Below are positions 1-6,854 of a DNA stretch of 11,387 nucleotides, in pieces (position 1 is the first letter of the stretch; each line of letters begins with the position of its first letter). The position numbers were made by a program, and so were the translations under genes. The stretch lies in the NCBI GenBank assembly GCA_937901865.1, contig CALDID010000005.1, positions 1-11,387 on the forward strand, in the 5' to 3' direction. This DNA comes from an uncultured Treponema sp. (GTDB lineage Bacteria; Spirochaetota; Spirochaetia; Treponematales; Treponemataceae). The notes under the pieces are model-generated. The model was not told the origin of the DNA, searched no databases, and was given only the letters and a program-made list of their open reading frames with translations.

Positions 1-10
1 CAAAAGCTCT

Positions 11-30
11 TTTATATATAAATATATAAA
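11..30. promoter_or_regulatory. AT-only inverted repeat upstream of the operon
   Basis: Two perfect 9-bp arms, TTTATATAT (11-19) and ATATATAAA (22-30), are separated by two A residues. The element lies about 60 bp before the first gene of the CRISPR operon. It could be an operator or an upstream AT-rich promoter element, and TATATAA-like sequences inside it could serve as a -10 box whose -35 would lie outside the window. AT-only palindromes also arise by chance in AT-rich DNA, so the functional reading is weak. Confidence 0.3.
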
Positions 31-44
31 GTGAATAAAAAAGG

Positions 45-72
45 TTGCTTTTTGATAAATGAGTGATATAAT
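45..72 (+). promoter_or_regulatory. Candidate sigma-70 promoter of the CRISPR operon
   Basis: TTGCTT (45-50) and a perfect TATAAT (67-72) are separated by 16 bp, a good match to the housekeeping consensus. The predicted transcription start would be near 78-80, which falls inside the Shine-Dalgarno sequence at 76-81. So either the transcript has almost no leader, or this -10 is fortuitous and the real promoter lies further left. Confidence 0.4.
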
Positions 73-75
73 TCT

Positions 76-81
76 AGGAGG
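76..81 (+). promoter_or_regulatory. Ribosome binding site that decides the CARF gene start
   Basis: A perfect AGGAGG lies here. Two in-frame ATG codons follow: one at 85, only 3 nt away, and one at 91, 9 nt away. The second has the normal spacing, so translation most likely begins at 91, giving a protein that starts MKKIVLATIP. Confidence 0.7.
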
Positions 82-90
82 TATATGAAT

Positions 91-708
91 ATGAAAAAGA
101 TTGTGCTTGCAACAATTCCTATGCAATCAATTAAAGCTCAGCATTATGTTTGCGAAGAAAACAGGGCGATTGAATACGACGGCAATGTGCGGTTTCCGAT
201 AAATGCGCTTTTGGCGAAAACTTTGCAAAAAGGCGATGATGTTAAGGTTGTTAGAATCATTACAGAGGGCGAGTTTACAGCCGAAAATGTGGCTTTTCAG
301 AAAGAAGAACTTGACGGAATAAATGCGAAAATCGGCGCAAATATCGAATATGTTGAAGTTTCTGCTCCATTTAAAGAAACAAGCGACGTTGTGGAATCTC
401 GCTTCAAGCAGATTGTAGACACGTTTGAAGATGATTGCACGATTTTTGCAGATATGACTTATGGACCAAAGACTTTAACGCCTGTGCTCTTTTTTGCGCT
501 GAACTTTGCGGAAAAGTTTTTTGAAGCCGACATTTCGCATATTGTGTATGGCAAAGTTACCTTTAACAAAAACAAAGAGGCAAAAGAATCTACTGCGGAA
601 CTTTTCGATGTAACGCCACTCTTCTATTTGAACACTCTTACTTCTGTGATGAGCGCACCTAACAGCAAGACAGCGATTAAGCGACTTGGACAGTTCTTGG
701 CATTGTAG
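91..708 (+). CDS. Stand-alone CARF-domain protein (TM1812-like), putative cyclic oligoadenylate sensor
   Basis: This 205-aa protein is the first gene of the type III-A operon. It has a Rossmann-like start (KKIVLATIP, residues 2-10). The diagnostic segment is IFADMTYGPKT at about residues 118-128, followed by a helix and then VYGKV at 152-156. This is the hydrophobic-D-x-T-x-G-x-R/K pattern plus YG strand that I know from CARF proteins of the TM1812/Csx family. CARF domains bind cyclic oligoadenylates made by Cas10. Characterised CARF effectors usually carry a HEPN, PD-(D/E)XK or HTH domain after the CARF; here the protein ends about 50 residues after the YG strand, so there is no room for one. 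It may therefore be a ring nuclease or a sensor acting through a partner, most obviously the sigma-like protein encoded 14 bp downstream. A start at 85 (207 aa) is possible but poorly spaced from AGGAGG. The CARF call is fairly firm; its partner and activity are inference. Confidence 0.75.
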   Translation: MKKIVLATIPMQSIKAQHYVCEENRAIEYDGNVRFPINALLAKTLQKGDDVKVVRIITEGEFTAENVAFQKEELDGINAKIGANIEYVEVSAPFKETSDVVESRFKQIVDTFEDDCTIFADMTYGPKTLTPVLFFALNFAEKFFEADISHIVYGKVTFNKNKEAKESTAELFDVTPLFYLNTLTSVMSAPNSKTAIKRLGQFLAL

Positions 709-722
709 AGGAGTTTTGCGTT

Positions 723-1688
723 ATGGAAAAAGTAAAAAGTGAAGACAACATCAACACCCTTTGCAAAAAACTCTTTGCGCCTCAAACTTGCGATTTTCCT
801 GTAACTGACTTAAAGAGAACGTTAAGAAATAAAATTCTTTCTCAACTGCTTCCCCAGATGGATATGTATGGGAGAAAAGTTCTTGAGTCGAAGTTCAAGT
901 ATATTGGAAATAAAGAAGCAAGAGAAGAGGTAAAAAGAGAGGTTATAGGAACTGCTATAGCTGTATGTTTGGATAAGTGGAAAAATCTAAAAGATGTTGT
1001 TTATGTTTCATATTTTGCTACTGTACTAACAAATGAAGCAAAAGAATATTCTAAAAAAGAATTTGATACTTTCTCTTTTGTTCCAGAACACGTGAAAAAA
1101 CTTGCTAAAATTTTGCAAGATGCAGAGAAAAATGGCTGTATTGTTTGGGGTGATAAAAAATCTATAGTGTCTTTTGCAAAAAAAAGTGGTTGGAATGAAA
1201 AAGAAATTAAAGATTTTTTCAAATACCATTTTTTGAAAAATGTAGATTCGATGAATTCTTCAATTAACGATGACGATGAATGTATTTTAGCAGATACTGT
1301 CGAAGATAAGAGAACAAGTTTTGAAAAGGACTCAGAGGAAAAAGAGAAAAGATTGCAACAATTCAATATTATAAGTTGCAAATTTATGATGCTTCGTTCT
1401 CGTCCTGATTGGCTCAAAGCTGTTTTGACCGTAGAACTTTACGATGATTTGCATAGTTTCTTCGGACGCTATCCGAAAGAGAAAATTGAAAAATTGAAAT
1501 TTGTTGACAGCAATGTTTACAATATGAGTGAAAAGCCGAAAGATAAAGACATTGCTGTTATGTTTGCAAAAGATGTAGGGCAGATAAGCAGAACAAAAAA
1601 GAAGTTTTTGGAATCTCTGAAAGAAATGGAAGATGTAAAAAACTTATGGGATAGCATAGGAAAGATTTTTAAGGAAGAAAAGAAATGA
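723..1688 (+). CDS. Divergent sigma-70-family-like transcription factor inside the CRISPR operon
   Basis: This is a 321-aa Lys- and Glu-rich protein. GAGGAG (708-713) lies 9 nt before its ATG. I read three blocks of sigma-factor character in the correct order. Residues about 55-115 resemble region 2: a helix ending in CLDKWKN (82-88), then VSYFATVLTNEAKEY (95-109), comparable to the 'F-S-Y-x-x-x-x-x-x-N-E' stretch. Residues 117-198 resemble region 3: VPEHVKKLAK (120-129), then FAKKSGWNEKEIKDFF (151-166), a 'S-M-N-S-S-I' strand and DDDECILADTVED (183-195), close to the acidic end of region 3 in RpoD-like factors. Residues about 245-302 resemble region 4 with a helix-turn-helix, KDIAVMFAKDVGQISRTKKK (275-294) followed by FLESLK. 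Regions 2 and 4 would contact the -10 and -35 boxes. No transmembrane or nuclease motif is visible. Its stop overlaps the cas6 start by 4 bp (ATGA), so it belongs to the operon. It is divergent, and a DNA-binding protein that lost core RNA-polymerase binding is an alternative. The sigma call is pattern recognition without an alignment. Confidence 0.6.
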   Translation: MEKVKSEDNINTLCKKLFAPQTCDFPVTDLKRTLRNKILSQLLPQMDMYGRKVLESKFKYIGNKEAREEVKREVIGTAIAVCLDKWKNLKDVVYVSYFATVLTNEAKEYSKKEFDTFSFVPEHVKKLAKILQDAEKNGCIVWGDKKSIVSFAKKSGWNEKEIKDFFKYHFLKNVDSMNSSINDDDECILADTVEDKRTSFEKDSEEKEKRLQQFNIISCKFMMLRSRPDWLKAVLTVELYDDLHSFFGRYPKEKIEKLKFVDSNVYNMSEKPKDKDIAVMFAKDVGQISRTKKKFLESLKEMEDVKNLWDSIGKIFKEEKK

Positions 1689-2599
1689 AACTCTCTTATC
1701 TTCCTGTGCATTTTTATTTGCGCTTTGAAAAATTGGCAAAAGTAGACAATCAACCTCTTTTTGTGCTTCGCAGCGTGATGGGCAAAAATTTGTGCTCAAT
1801 GTGCTGCATTGCTCACAAAAACAAATGTGCAGATTGTATGTACAATGCAACTTGCGCATATTCGTTTTTGTTTGAAACGATTTTACAAAAAGATAATACT
1901 ATTGTTGAGGGGAGAAACAGAGCTTCTCACCCTTTTGCATTTACTCAGGGCGCAAAATTTTCTGGTGAAATTGGGGCGTATGATTTTACGATAACACTGT
2001 TTGGAAAAGCGATAGATTTTCTTCCATATATATACGCAGCATTTGTGCGTGCGGGGCAGATGGGGCTTTTTCGCGACAGAGTGCGATTTGAAGTTGAAGA
2101 TGTGAAGGTTGATGATAAAAGTATTTTGTACGACAAAGAAAGAATAAATACTGACTTAAAGGCAAAAGAAATAGAGTTGAAGCATTTTGAAAATGCAGAA
2201 ACGAGCAAGAAAGAGATTTTAATTGAGTTAAAAACGCCGCTTCGTTTTAAGGCAAATGGAAAATACTCGATTGATTTTTCGGCGCAAGATTTTATGAATT
2301 GTTTGTATCGCAGAACAAAAACGCTTTGTCAGCTTTATGGAGAAATGGCTGAAGAAGATGAAAAATATCAAGTGAATGATAGGCTTGATATTACAGAAAA
2401 ATCTTTGAGATGGAACGATAAATTTCATTATTCGGCGCGGCAAAAAGAACTAATGAAGCTCGGCGGTGCTATGGGAAATTTTAAGATGACTGGAGAATTT
2501 TCGGACTTTGAACTTGCTCTTTTGGAAGTGGCTAAAGTGTGCAATGCGGGAAAAAATACGAATTTTGGCTTGGGACAGCTTGATTTTTGGGAGAGGTAA
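1685..2599 (+). CDS. cas6: Cas6 pre-crRNA endoribonuclease
   Basis: This is a 304-aa RAMP protein that would cut the CRISPR transcript within each repeat to give crRNAs with a repeat-derived 5' handle. It belongs to the Cas6 group with a cysteine cluster near the N terminus (C37, C40, C41, C48, C51, C57, then AYSFLFE), which probably binds metal. The C terminus has the glycine-rich RAMP loop, NAGKNTNFGLGQLDF (287-301). A mid-protein segment, FVRAGQMGLFRDRVRFEV, is also typical of the family. Its length fits. The start overlaps the stop of the sigma-like gene (ATGA at 1685-1688) and has AAGGAAG (1671-1677) in front. Catalytic residues vary across Cas6 proteins and I do not assign them. It lies directly before cas10, so it is co-expressed with the effector complex. 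Confidence 0.85.
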   Translation: MKLSYLPVHFYLRFEKLAKVDNQPLFVLRSVMGKNLCSMCCIAHKNKCADCMYNATCAYSFLFETILQKDNTIVEGRNRASHPFAFTQGAKFSGEIGAYDFTITLFGKAIDFLPYIYAAFVRAGQMGLFRDRVRFEVEDVKVDDKSILYDKERINTDLKAKEIELKHFENAETSKKEILIELKTPLRFKANGKYSIDFSAQDFMNCLYRRTKTLCQLYGEMAEEDEKYQVNDRLDITEKSLRWNDKFHYSARQKELMKLGGAMGNFKMTGEFSDFELALLEVAKVCNAGKNTNFGLGQLDFWER

Positions 2600-2603
2600 A
2601 GAT

Positions 2604-4796
2604 ATGGGCGTAAGCATAAAAGAAATTGTGATAGCTTCTTATCTGCATGATGTGGGAAAATTTGCGCAAAGAGCAGACCGAAAAGATTTCTATGACAAAA
2701 ATATGGAAGGTCAGTTATGTAAGCCGACTAATGACGGGCATTACGGTTACCAGCATACAGTTTTTACTTTTGGTTTTTTAGAAAAATACAGGGATATTTT
2801 GCCAGACGATGTTTCGGCTTTGGATATAAGGCGACTTGCTTCTAATCATCATACGCCGTCGGAATATGATGAATGGCTTATTGCACAGGGCGACAGATTA
2901 AGCAGTGGTGCGGATAGGTGTGCTGTTTTGAATGATAGTGCATACTATGAAGAGCCTGCAAAGTTTTACGAAAAGCCGCTAGTGCATATTCTTTCTTCGA
3001 TTAGCATTGAAAACCAAGCAAAGAATATTGCATATTGCTCCTTAACTCCGCTTGAATCCGATGCTATTCTTTCTACAAGAGATAAAAAGATTGACAAAGC
3101 AAAATACAATGAACTTTGGAAAAAGTTTGAAGATGAATTTTCAAAACTCAAAGCAAAAAATAGTACAGATTTTATTTACTCTTTGGATAAATTGCTAGAA
3201 AAATATTGGTGGTGTATTCCGTCTGCCACAAATAGCGACGCAGATATAAGTTTGTATCAGCACGCAAAGACAACTGCGGCTTTTGCTTCAGCTTTGTATG
3301 AGTACCATAAAGAAGCGAATAGCGAGAATGAAGAGGCTTTAAAGAACAGTGAAGAAAAGAAATTTCTCTTTTTGAAAGGTGATATATCGGGAATACAAAA
3401 GTATATTTTTGATTTAAAGACGAATGAAAACAGTTCAAAACTCTTGAGAGCAAAAAGCTATGAAATCGCAGAATTGGGCGAAAATCTTTCTAAAGAAATT
3501 GTAACTCGGTTCAATATGAGCATTGCAAATGTCATAACTTCGGCAGGAGGAAACTTTATGGTTCTTTTGCCGAATACAAAAGACATAAAAGGAAAGATTG
3601 AGCAGCTTCAGACAGAAAAAGAAGAAGAGTTTTTGAAAAACTTTGCAGGAAAACTCTCTGTTATCATCTCTGACGGTGTGGAAGCTTCTGAAAATGATGT
3701 GCAACAAAAAAATGCACAAAGACTTATTAACAAAATCGGCGACAATGCGGACGATTGCAAGCAAAAGAAAATGCAAAAAGCCCTTATCAAAAACGGTGCT
3801 ATTCTTAATGCGTTTTATGAGAAACTGTCTAAAAACGGCGAGTGTAAGGCTTGTGGCGTGTTCCCTGCAGAAAGTGAAAATGAATTATGCAAGCATTGTA
3901 AAGAGCTTATAAATGATGGTGGAAAACTAGCCAGAAAAGAAATACCGCCTTATGTTGCTCCAAAAAATGAATGGGGAGAGATAATTACTTTTGCAGAGAT
4001 TGCAGAGAAATCGACAGGAAACAAAAAACTTGCGATGTTCAAGGCGGATATTGATAACTTGGGGCTTGTGTTTTCCTCATCTCTGAAAGAGCGAATGTCT
4101 TTTTCTCGTTATGCTGATATGAGTCATAAATTACATTACTTTTTCAGTGAATACTACGCTTATTTTGTGAAAACCCACGGTTATAAAGACACGATTTACA
4201 CGGTGTTTTCTGGTGGCGATGATTTGTGCATTTTGGGAGCTTGGGACGCTGTAATGCAATTTGCTGCGGATTTTCACAATGAAATAGAAAAGCTGACGAA
4301 TAATAATCCGTCAGTTACGCTTTCTGGTGGCATTGTTCTTGCTTCTTCGTCTACTCCAGTTTCTCTTATTGCAGAAATGGCAGAAAACGAACTTGAAAAG
4401 TCAAAGCACAGAACAGACAAGAATGGGCATACCGTGAAAAATGCGATAACTGTTTTCGGTACGACTGTGGATTGGGAAACATACAAAAAATGCTTAGCAG
4501 ATGGAAAGAAGCTGCAAGAATATCTTGAAAGCAAGGATACGGAGAAAAAGTTATCGACGGGCGTTGTTTATAAGATGATAGATTTTGCAAAGCGTGCAGA
4601 AAAAGTGAAGAATGGTAATGTTGGAGAGTTGTTTAGAGAGAGAACTTGGAAGAGCAATTTTTGCTATGTTGTTGTTCGCAATGTAAAAGACGATGACTTA
4701 AAAAAATGGCTTTTAGCTTTTGGTACATCACCAGAAAGTATGATAGATTTCCGAATAGCAGTTTGCTACGCATTATATACACAAAGAAGGAGTTAG
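2604..4796 (+). CDS. cas10/csm1: Cas10/Csm1, large subunit of the type III-A complex (HD nuclease and cOA synthetase)
   Basis: A 730-aa protein, normal for Csm1. The N-terminal HD domain shows SYLHDVGKFAQRAD (12-25; H15 D16), a second His pair (H82 H83) and GDRLSSGADR (96-105), all intact, so single-stranded DNase activity is likely. The first palm-type segment has KGDISGIQKYIF (258-269). A zinc-ribbon-like pair CxxC...CxxC follows at C414, C417, C429, C432. The second palm has KADIDNLG (480-487) and the catalytic G537 G538 D539 D540, which in this family converts ATP to cyclic oligoadenylate when the complex binds target RNA. The start at 2604 was chosen because GAGAGG (2591-2596) lies 7 nt upstream and the HD domain begins at the usual distance. 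A longer in-frame reading from 2508 would overlap cas6 by about 90 bp and adds unrelated residues. Intact GGDD is the key link to the CARF gene at the operon front. Confidence 0.95.
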   Translation: MGVSIKEIVIASYLHDVGKFAQRADRKDFYDKNMEGQLCKPTNDGHYGYQHTVFTFGFLEKYRDILPDDVSALDIRRLASNHHTPSEYDEWLIAQGDRLSSGADRCAVLNDSAYYEEPAKFYEKPLVHILSSISIENQAKNIAYCSLTPLESDAILSTRDKKIDKAKYNELWKKFEDEFSKLKAKNSTDFIYSLDKLLEKYWWCIPSATNSDADISLYQHAKTTAAFASALYEYHKEANSENEEALKNSEEKKFLFLKGDISGIQKYIFDLKTNENSSKLLRAKSYEIAELGENLSKEIVTRFNMSIANVITSAGGNFMVLLPNTKDIKGKIEQLQTEKEEEFLKNFAGKLSVIISDGVEASENDVQQKNAQRLINKIGDNADDCKQKKMQKALIKNGAILNAFYEKLSKNGECKACGVFPAESENELCKHCKELINDGGKLARKEIPPYVAPKNEWGEIITFAEIAEKSTGNKKLAMFKADIDNLGLVFSSSLKERMSFSRYADMSHKLHYFFSEYYAYFVKTHGYKDTIYTVFSGGDDLCILGAWDAVMQFAADFHNEIEKLTNNNPSVTLSGGIVLASSSTPVSLIAEMAENELEKSKHRTDKNGHTVKNAITVFGTTVDWETYKKCLADGKKLQEYLESKDTEKKLSTGVVYKMIDFAKRAEKVKNGNVGELFRERTWKSNFCYVVVRNVKDDDLKKWLLAFGTSPESMIDFRIAVCYALYTQRRS

Positions 4797-4803
4797 AGTA
4801 AAG

Positions 4804-5289
4804 ATGGCATTCAATAATAACAATTACAGCAGGCAAGAAGATAAAAGCGAATCTAAGCCTGCTGTTGAAATTAAGTCATTTTATGAAACTGGTTCAAAAA
4901 ATCTTCAGAAAGACTTGTTTGACAAAACGGCTTTAGATGTGGCTGAATCCTTTGTTGGAAAAGATAACAAAGGAAAAACGGTTGGAGTGAGTTCTACACA
5001 GCTTCGTCGTATTTTTGATGAAGTGAAGCGGTTTGAGCGTCTTATTAACGATGATAATTCGTTTTCTGAACAGCTTCCATACATCAAGATGATTAAGTCA
5101 AAAGTGGCTTATAATGTGGCTCGTGCGGTAAAGAAAAAGAGTTCTGAAAAAGATGTGTATAGGAATCTTGAGAAGTTTCTTTTCTCTTGTATTGATTGCG
5201 TAAAGGCAGAAAAAGACTATCACATCTTTGTTGCGCTCTTTGAAGCTGTTTATGGTTTCTATTACGAAAAAGCACCAAAAGAAAACTAA
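4804..5289 (+). CDS. csm2: Csm2, small subunit of the type III-A complex
   Basis: This 161-aa mainly helical protein is the small (Cas11-like) subunit that lines the inner face of the complex along the target RNA. Family signatures visible are SSTQLRRIFDEVKRF (63-77) and LPYIKMIKSKVAYNVAR (91-107), the latter being the most conserved Csm2 segment. The first 30 or so residues (MAFNNNNYSRQEDKSESK...) are polar and low in complexity, probably a flexible tail. AAGGAG (4787-4792), overlapping the end of cas10, lies 11 nt before the ATG. Position between csm1 and csm3 is the canonical order. Confidence 0.9.
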   Translation: MAFNNNNYSRQEDKSESKPAVEIKSFYETGSKNLQKDLFDKTALDVAESFVGKDNKGKTVGVSSTQLRRIFDEVKRFERLINDDNSFSEQLPYIKMIKSKVAYNVARAVKKKSSEKDVYRNLEKFLFSCIDCVKAEKDYHIFVALFEAVYGFYYEKAPKEN

Positions 5290-5301
5290 TCGGGGGAGAA
5301 T

Positions 5302-5967
5302 ATGAAGCAGATTGAAACGAAGAAGATAACTGGCAAAATCAAGGTTGTTACAGGTTTGCATATTGGAGCTGGCAACGACAAGGTTGAAATTGGCGGTATG
5401 GATAACCCGATTATTCGAAATCCTTTGACGCAAGAACCATATATTCCAGGCTCTTCAATTAAGGGAAAAATACGCTCTTTGCTTGAGTGGCATTTGAATA
5501 AACTGGGAACTGACGGAAAGCCTTGCAGTTGTGGAAATGCTGATTGCAAGATTTGCCGTGTGTTTGGAAGTGCAAACAAATCAAAAGATGGCGACAAAGC
5601 AAAAGGTCCTACTCGCATTATTGTGCGCGATGCAAAACTGTCAAATGATTGGGCAGATAAATTTAATGAGGGCAAAGCGATTGTTGAAGAGAAAAGCGAA
5701 AATTCATTGAACCGAATTACAGCAGAAGCAAATCCTCGCCCGATTGAGCGTGTTGTGCCTGATGTTACTTTTGATTTTGAGATACTTTATCGCATTATTG
5801 ACACTGGTGACAACGGAGAAACGGATAAGAAGTATTTTGATGCAGTTGTAATAGAGGGCTTGAAACTTTTGCAAGATGATTATCTTGGCGGAGGAGGAAC
5901 TCGCGGAAACGGACAGATTGAGTTCGTTGAGCTAAAAGATGAAAACGGTAAAGAGATAAGTTTATGA
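5302..5967 (+). CDS. csm3: Csm3, RAMP backbone subunit and target-RNA nuclease
   Basis: This 221-aa Cas7-like protein polymerises along the crRNA and cuts the bound target RNA at 6-nt intervals in characterised systems. The N terminus has TGLHIGAGNDKVEIGGMDNP (17-36). D34 aligns with the catalytic Asp of staphylococcal Csm3 (D32), so slicing should be intact. YIPGSSIKGKIRSLLEW (47-63) is the strongest family signature. A cysteine cluster C75, C77, C82, C85 matches the zinc-binding insertion. The C-terminal glycine-rich loop is LGGGGTRGNGQIEF (195-208). One small oddity is N40 where many homologues have Asp (VIRDP). A GGGGGAG stretch (5292-5298) lies only 3 nt before the ATG, rather close. The 3' end overlaps csm4 by 4 bp. 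Confidence 0.95.
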   Translation: MKQIETKKITGKIKVVTGLHIGAGNDKVEIGGMDNPIIRNPLTQEPYIPGSSIKGKIRSLLEWHLNKLGTDGKPCSCGNADCKICRVFGSANKSKDGDKAKGPTRIIVRDAKLSNDWADKFNEGKAIVEEKSENSLNRITAEANPRPIERVVPDVTFDFEILYRIIDTGDNGETDKKYFDAVVIEGLKLLQDDYLGGGGTRGNGQIEFVELKDENGKEISL

Positions 5968-6839
5968 TTCTATATCGAGTGCAAATAGAACTCAAAAGCC
6001 CGATTGTAACGGCTTTAAAAGGCGACACTATTTGGGGACATGTTGCTTGGGGTGTTGCAAATCATGAGGGCGATGACGGAATTAAGAGCTTTTTACAAGA
6101 TTGCAAGGGCGAAGTGCCTGCGTTTGTTGCGTCGTCGGCGTTTCCTGCTGGATTTGTCTGCAAGCGGATTCCTGAATTGGAAAAGCGAAAAGAGAATCTT
6201 TCAAAAGATGATTATGCAAAGATTAAGCAGAGAAAAAAAGAGAAATATGCAAAAGCCTCTGACTATTTGACTGTTGAAGATGTTCAAGGCGACGGCAAGA
6301 ACGTGTTTATAGAAAACACCGTTACTCACAATACGATTTCACGCTTCACAAACACGGTGGAAGAAGGCGGCTTGTATTCTGTAGAAGAGCTTTGGAGCGA
6401 AAAGGGCAAAGAGAAGTTTGATTTTTATGTGCTGTCGTCTTACACAAAAGACAGAGTGCAGCAGTTTTGTACTTGGGCTTTTGAAAATGGCTTCGGGGCG
6501 GATAGTTCTGTGGGCAAAGGTAATATTGAAGTTTTAAGTGTCAATGAAGTCAAACCGAAATTCCATGGAAGCAAATATATGGCTCTTTCTCCGTTTGTTG
6601 TTCCTAATATGAGCGAGATAGAAGATTTTCGGGCTGATATTTTTATAAGGAGCGGCAAGATTGGCGGTTCGTTTGCGAATTGCATTTCACCATGGAAAAA
6701 AACTGTTGTGCTGTATAACGAGGGCGCAGTGTTTACTTCCGAAAAGCCTTTGCAATACATCGGGAAATTGCTTGAGAATGTGCACACAGATTCTCGTATT
6801 TGTCAAAGCGGATTTTCGATAGTTATACCGATTGAATAG
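5964..6839 (+). CDS. csm4: Csm4, RAMP subunit that holds the crRNA 5' handle
   Basis: A 291-aa Cas5-like protein. The start is coupled to csm3 by an ATGA overlap (5964-5967), with only a weak GAGATAAG upstream, so translational coupling is likely. The N terminus, LKGDTIWGHVAWGV (18-31), is the 'S/G-D-T-x-x-G-H' signature of Csm4. The glycine-rich loop is GFGADSSVGKGN (176-187), followed by a strand. In known complexes Csm4 binds Cas10 and caps the crRNA 5' handle. Length is normal and no frameshift is seen. Confidence 0.9.
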   Translation: MILYRVQIELKSPIVTALKGDTIWGHVAWGVANHEGDDGIKSFLQDCKGEVPAFVASSAFPAGFVCKRIPELEKRKENLSKDDYAKIKQRKKEKYAKASDYLTVEDVQGDGKNVFIENTVTHNTISRFTNTVEEGGLYSVEELWSEKGKEKFDFYVLSSYTKDRVQQFCTWAFENGFGADSSVGKGNIEVLSVNEVKPKFHGSKYMALSPFVVPNMSEIEDFRADIFIRSGKIGGSFANCISPWKKTVVLYNEGAVFTSEKPLQYIGKLLENVHTDSRICQSGFSIVIPIE

Positions 6840-6854
6840 TAAAGAGGGAATGTT

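Noticed and set aside
91..708. CARF gene as a csm6 effector nuclease
   Set aside because: It is too short, and no HEPN RxxxxH motif or second domain is present.
1001..1417. Minus-strand open frame opposite the sigma-like gene
   Set aside because: Its Phe/Ser-rich translation is the mirror of Lys/Glu-rich codons. It has no start signal or recognisable domain.
2508..2603. Upstream extension of cas10 to an earlier in-frame start
   Set aside because: It would overlap the conserved C-terminal coding region of cas6, adds residues with no Csm1 character, and the start at 2604 has a well-placed ribosome binding site.
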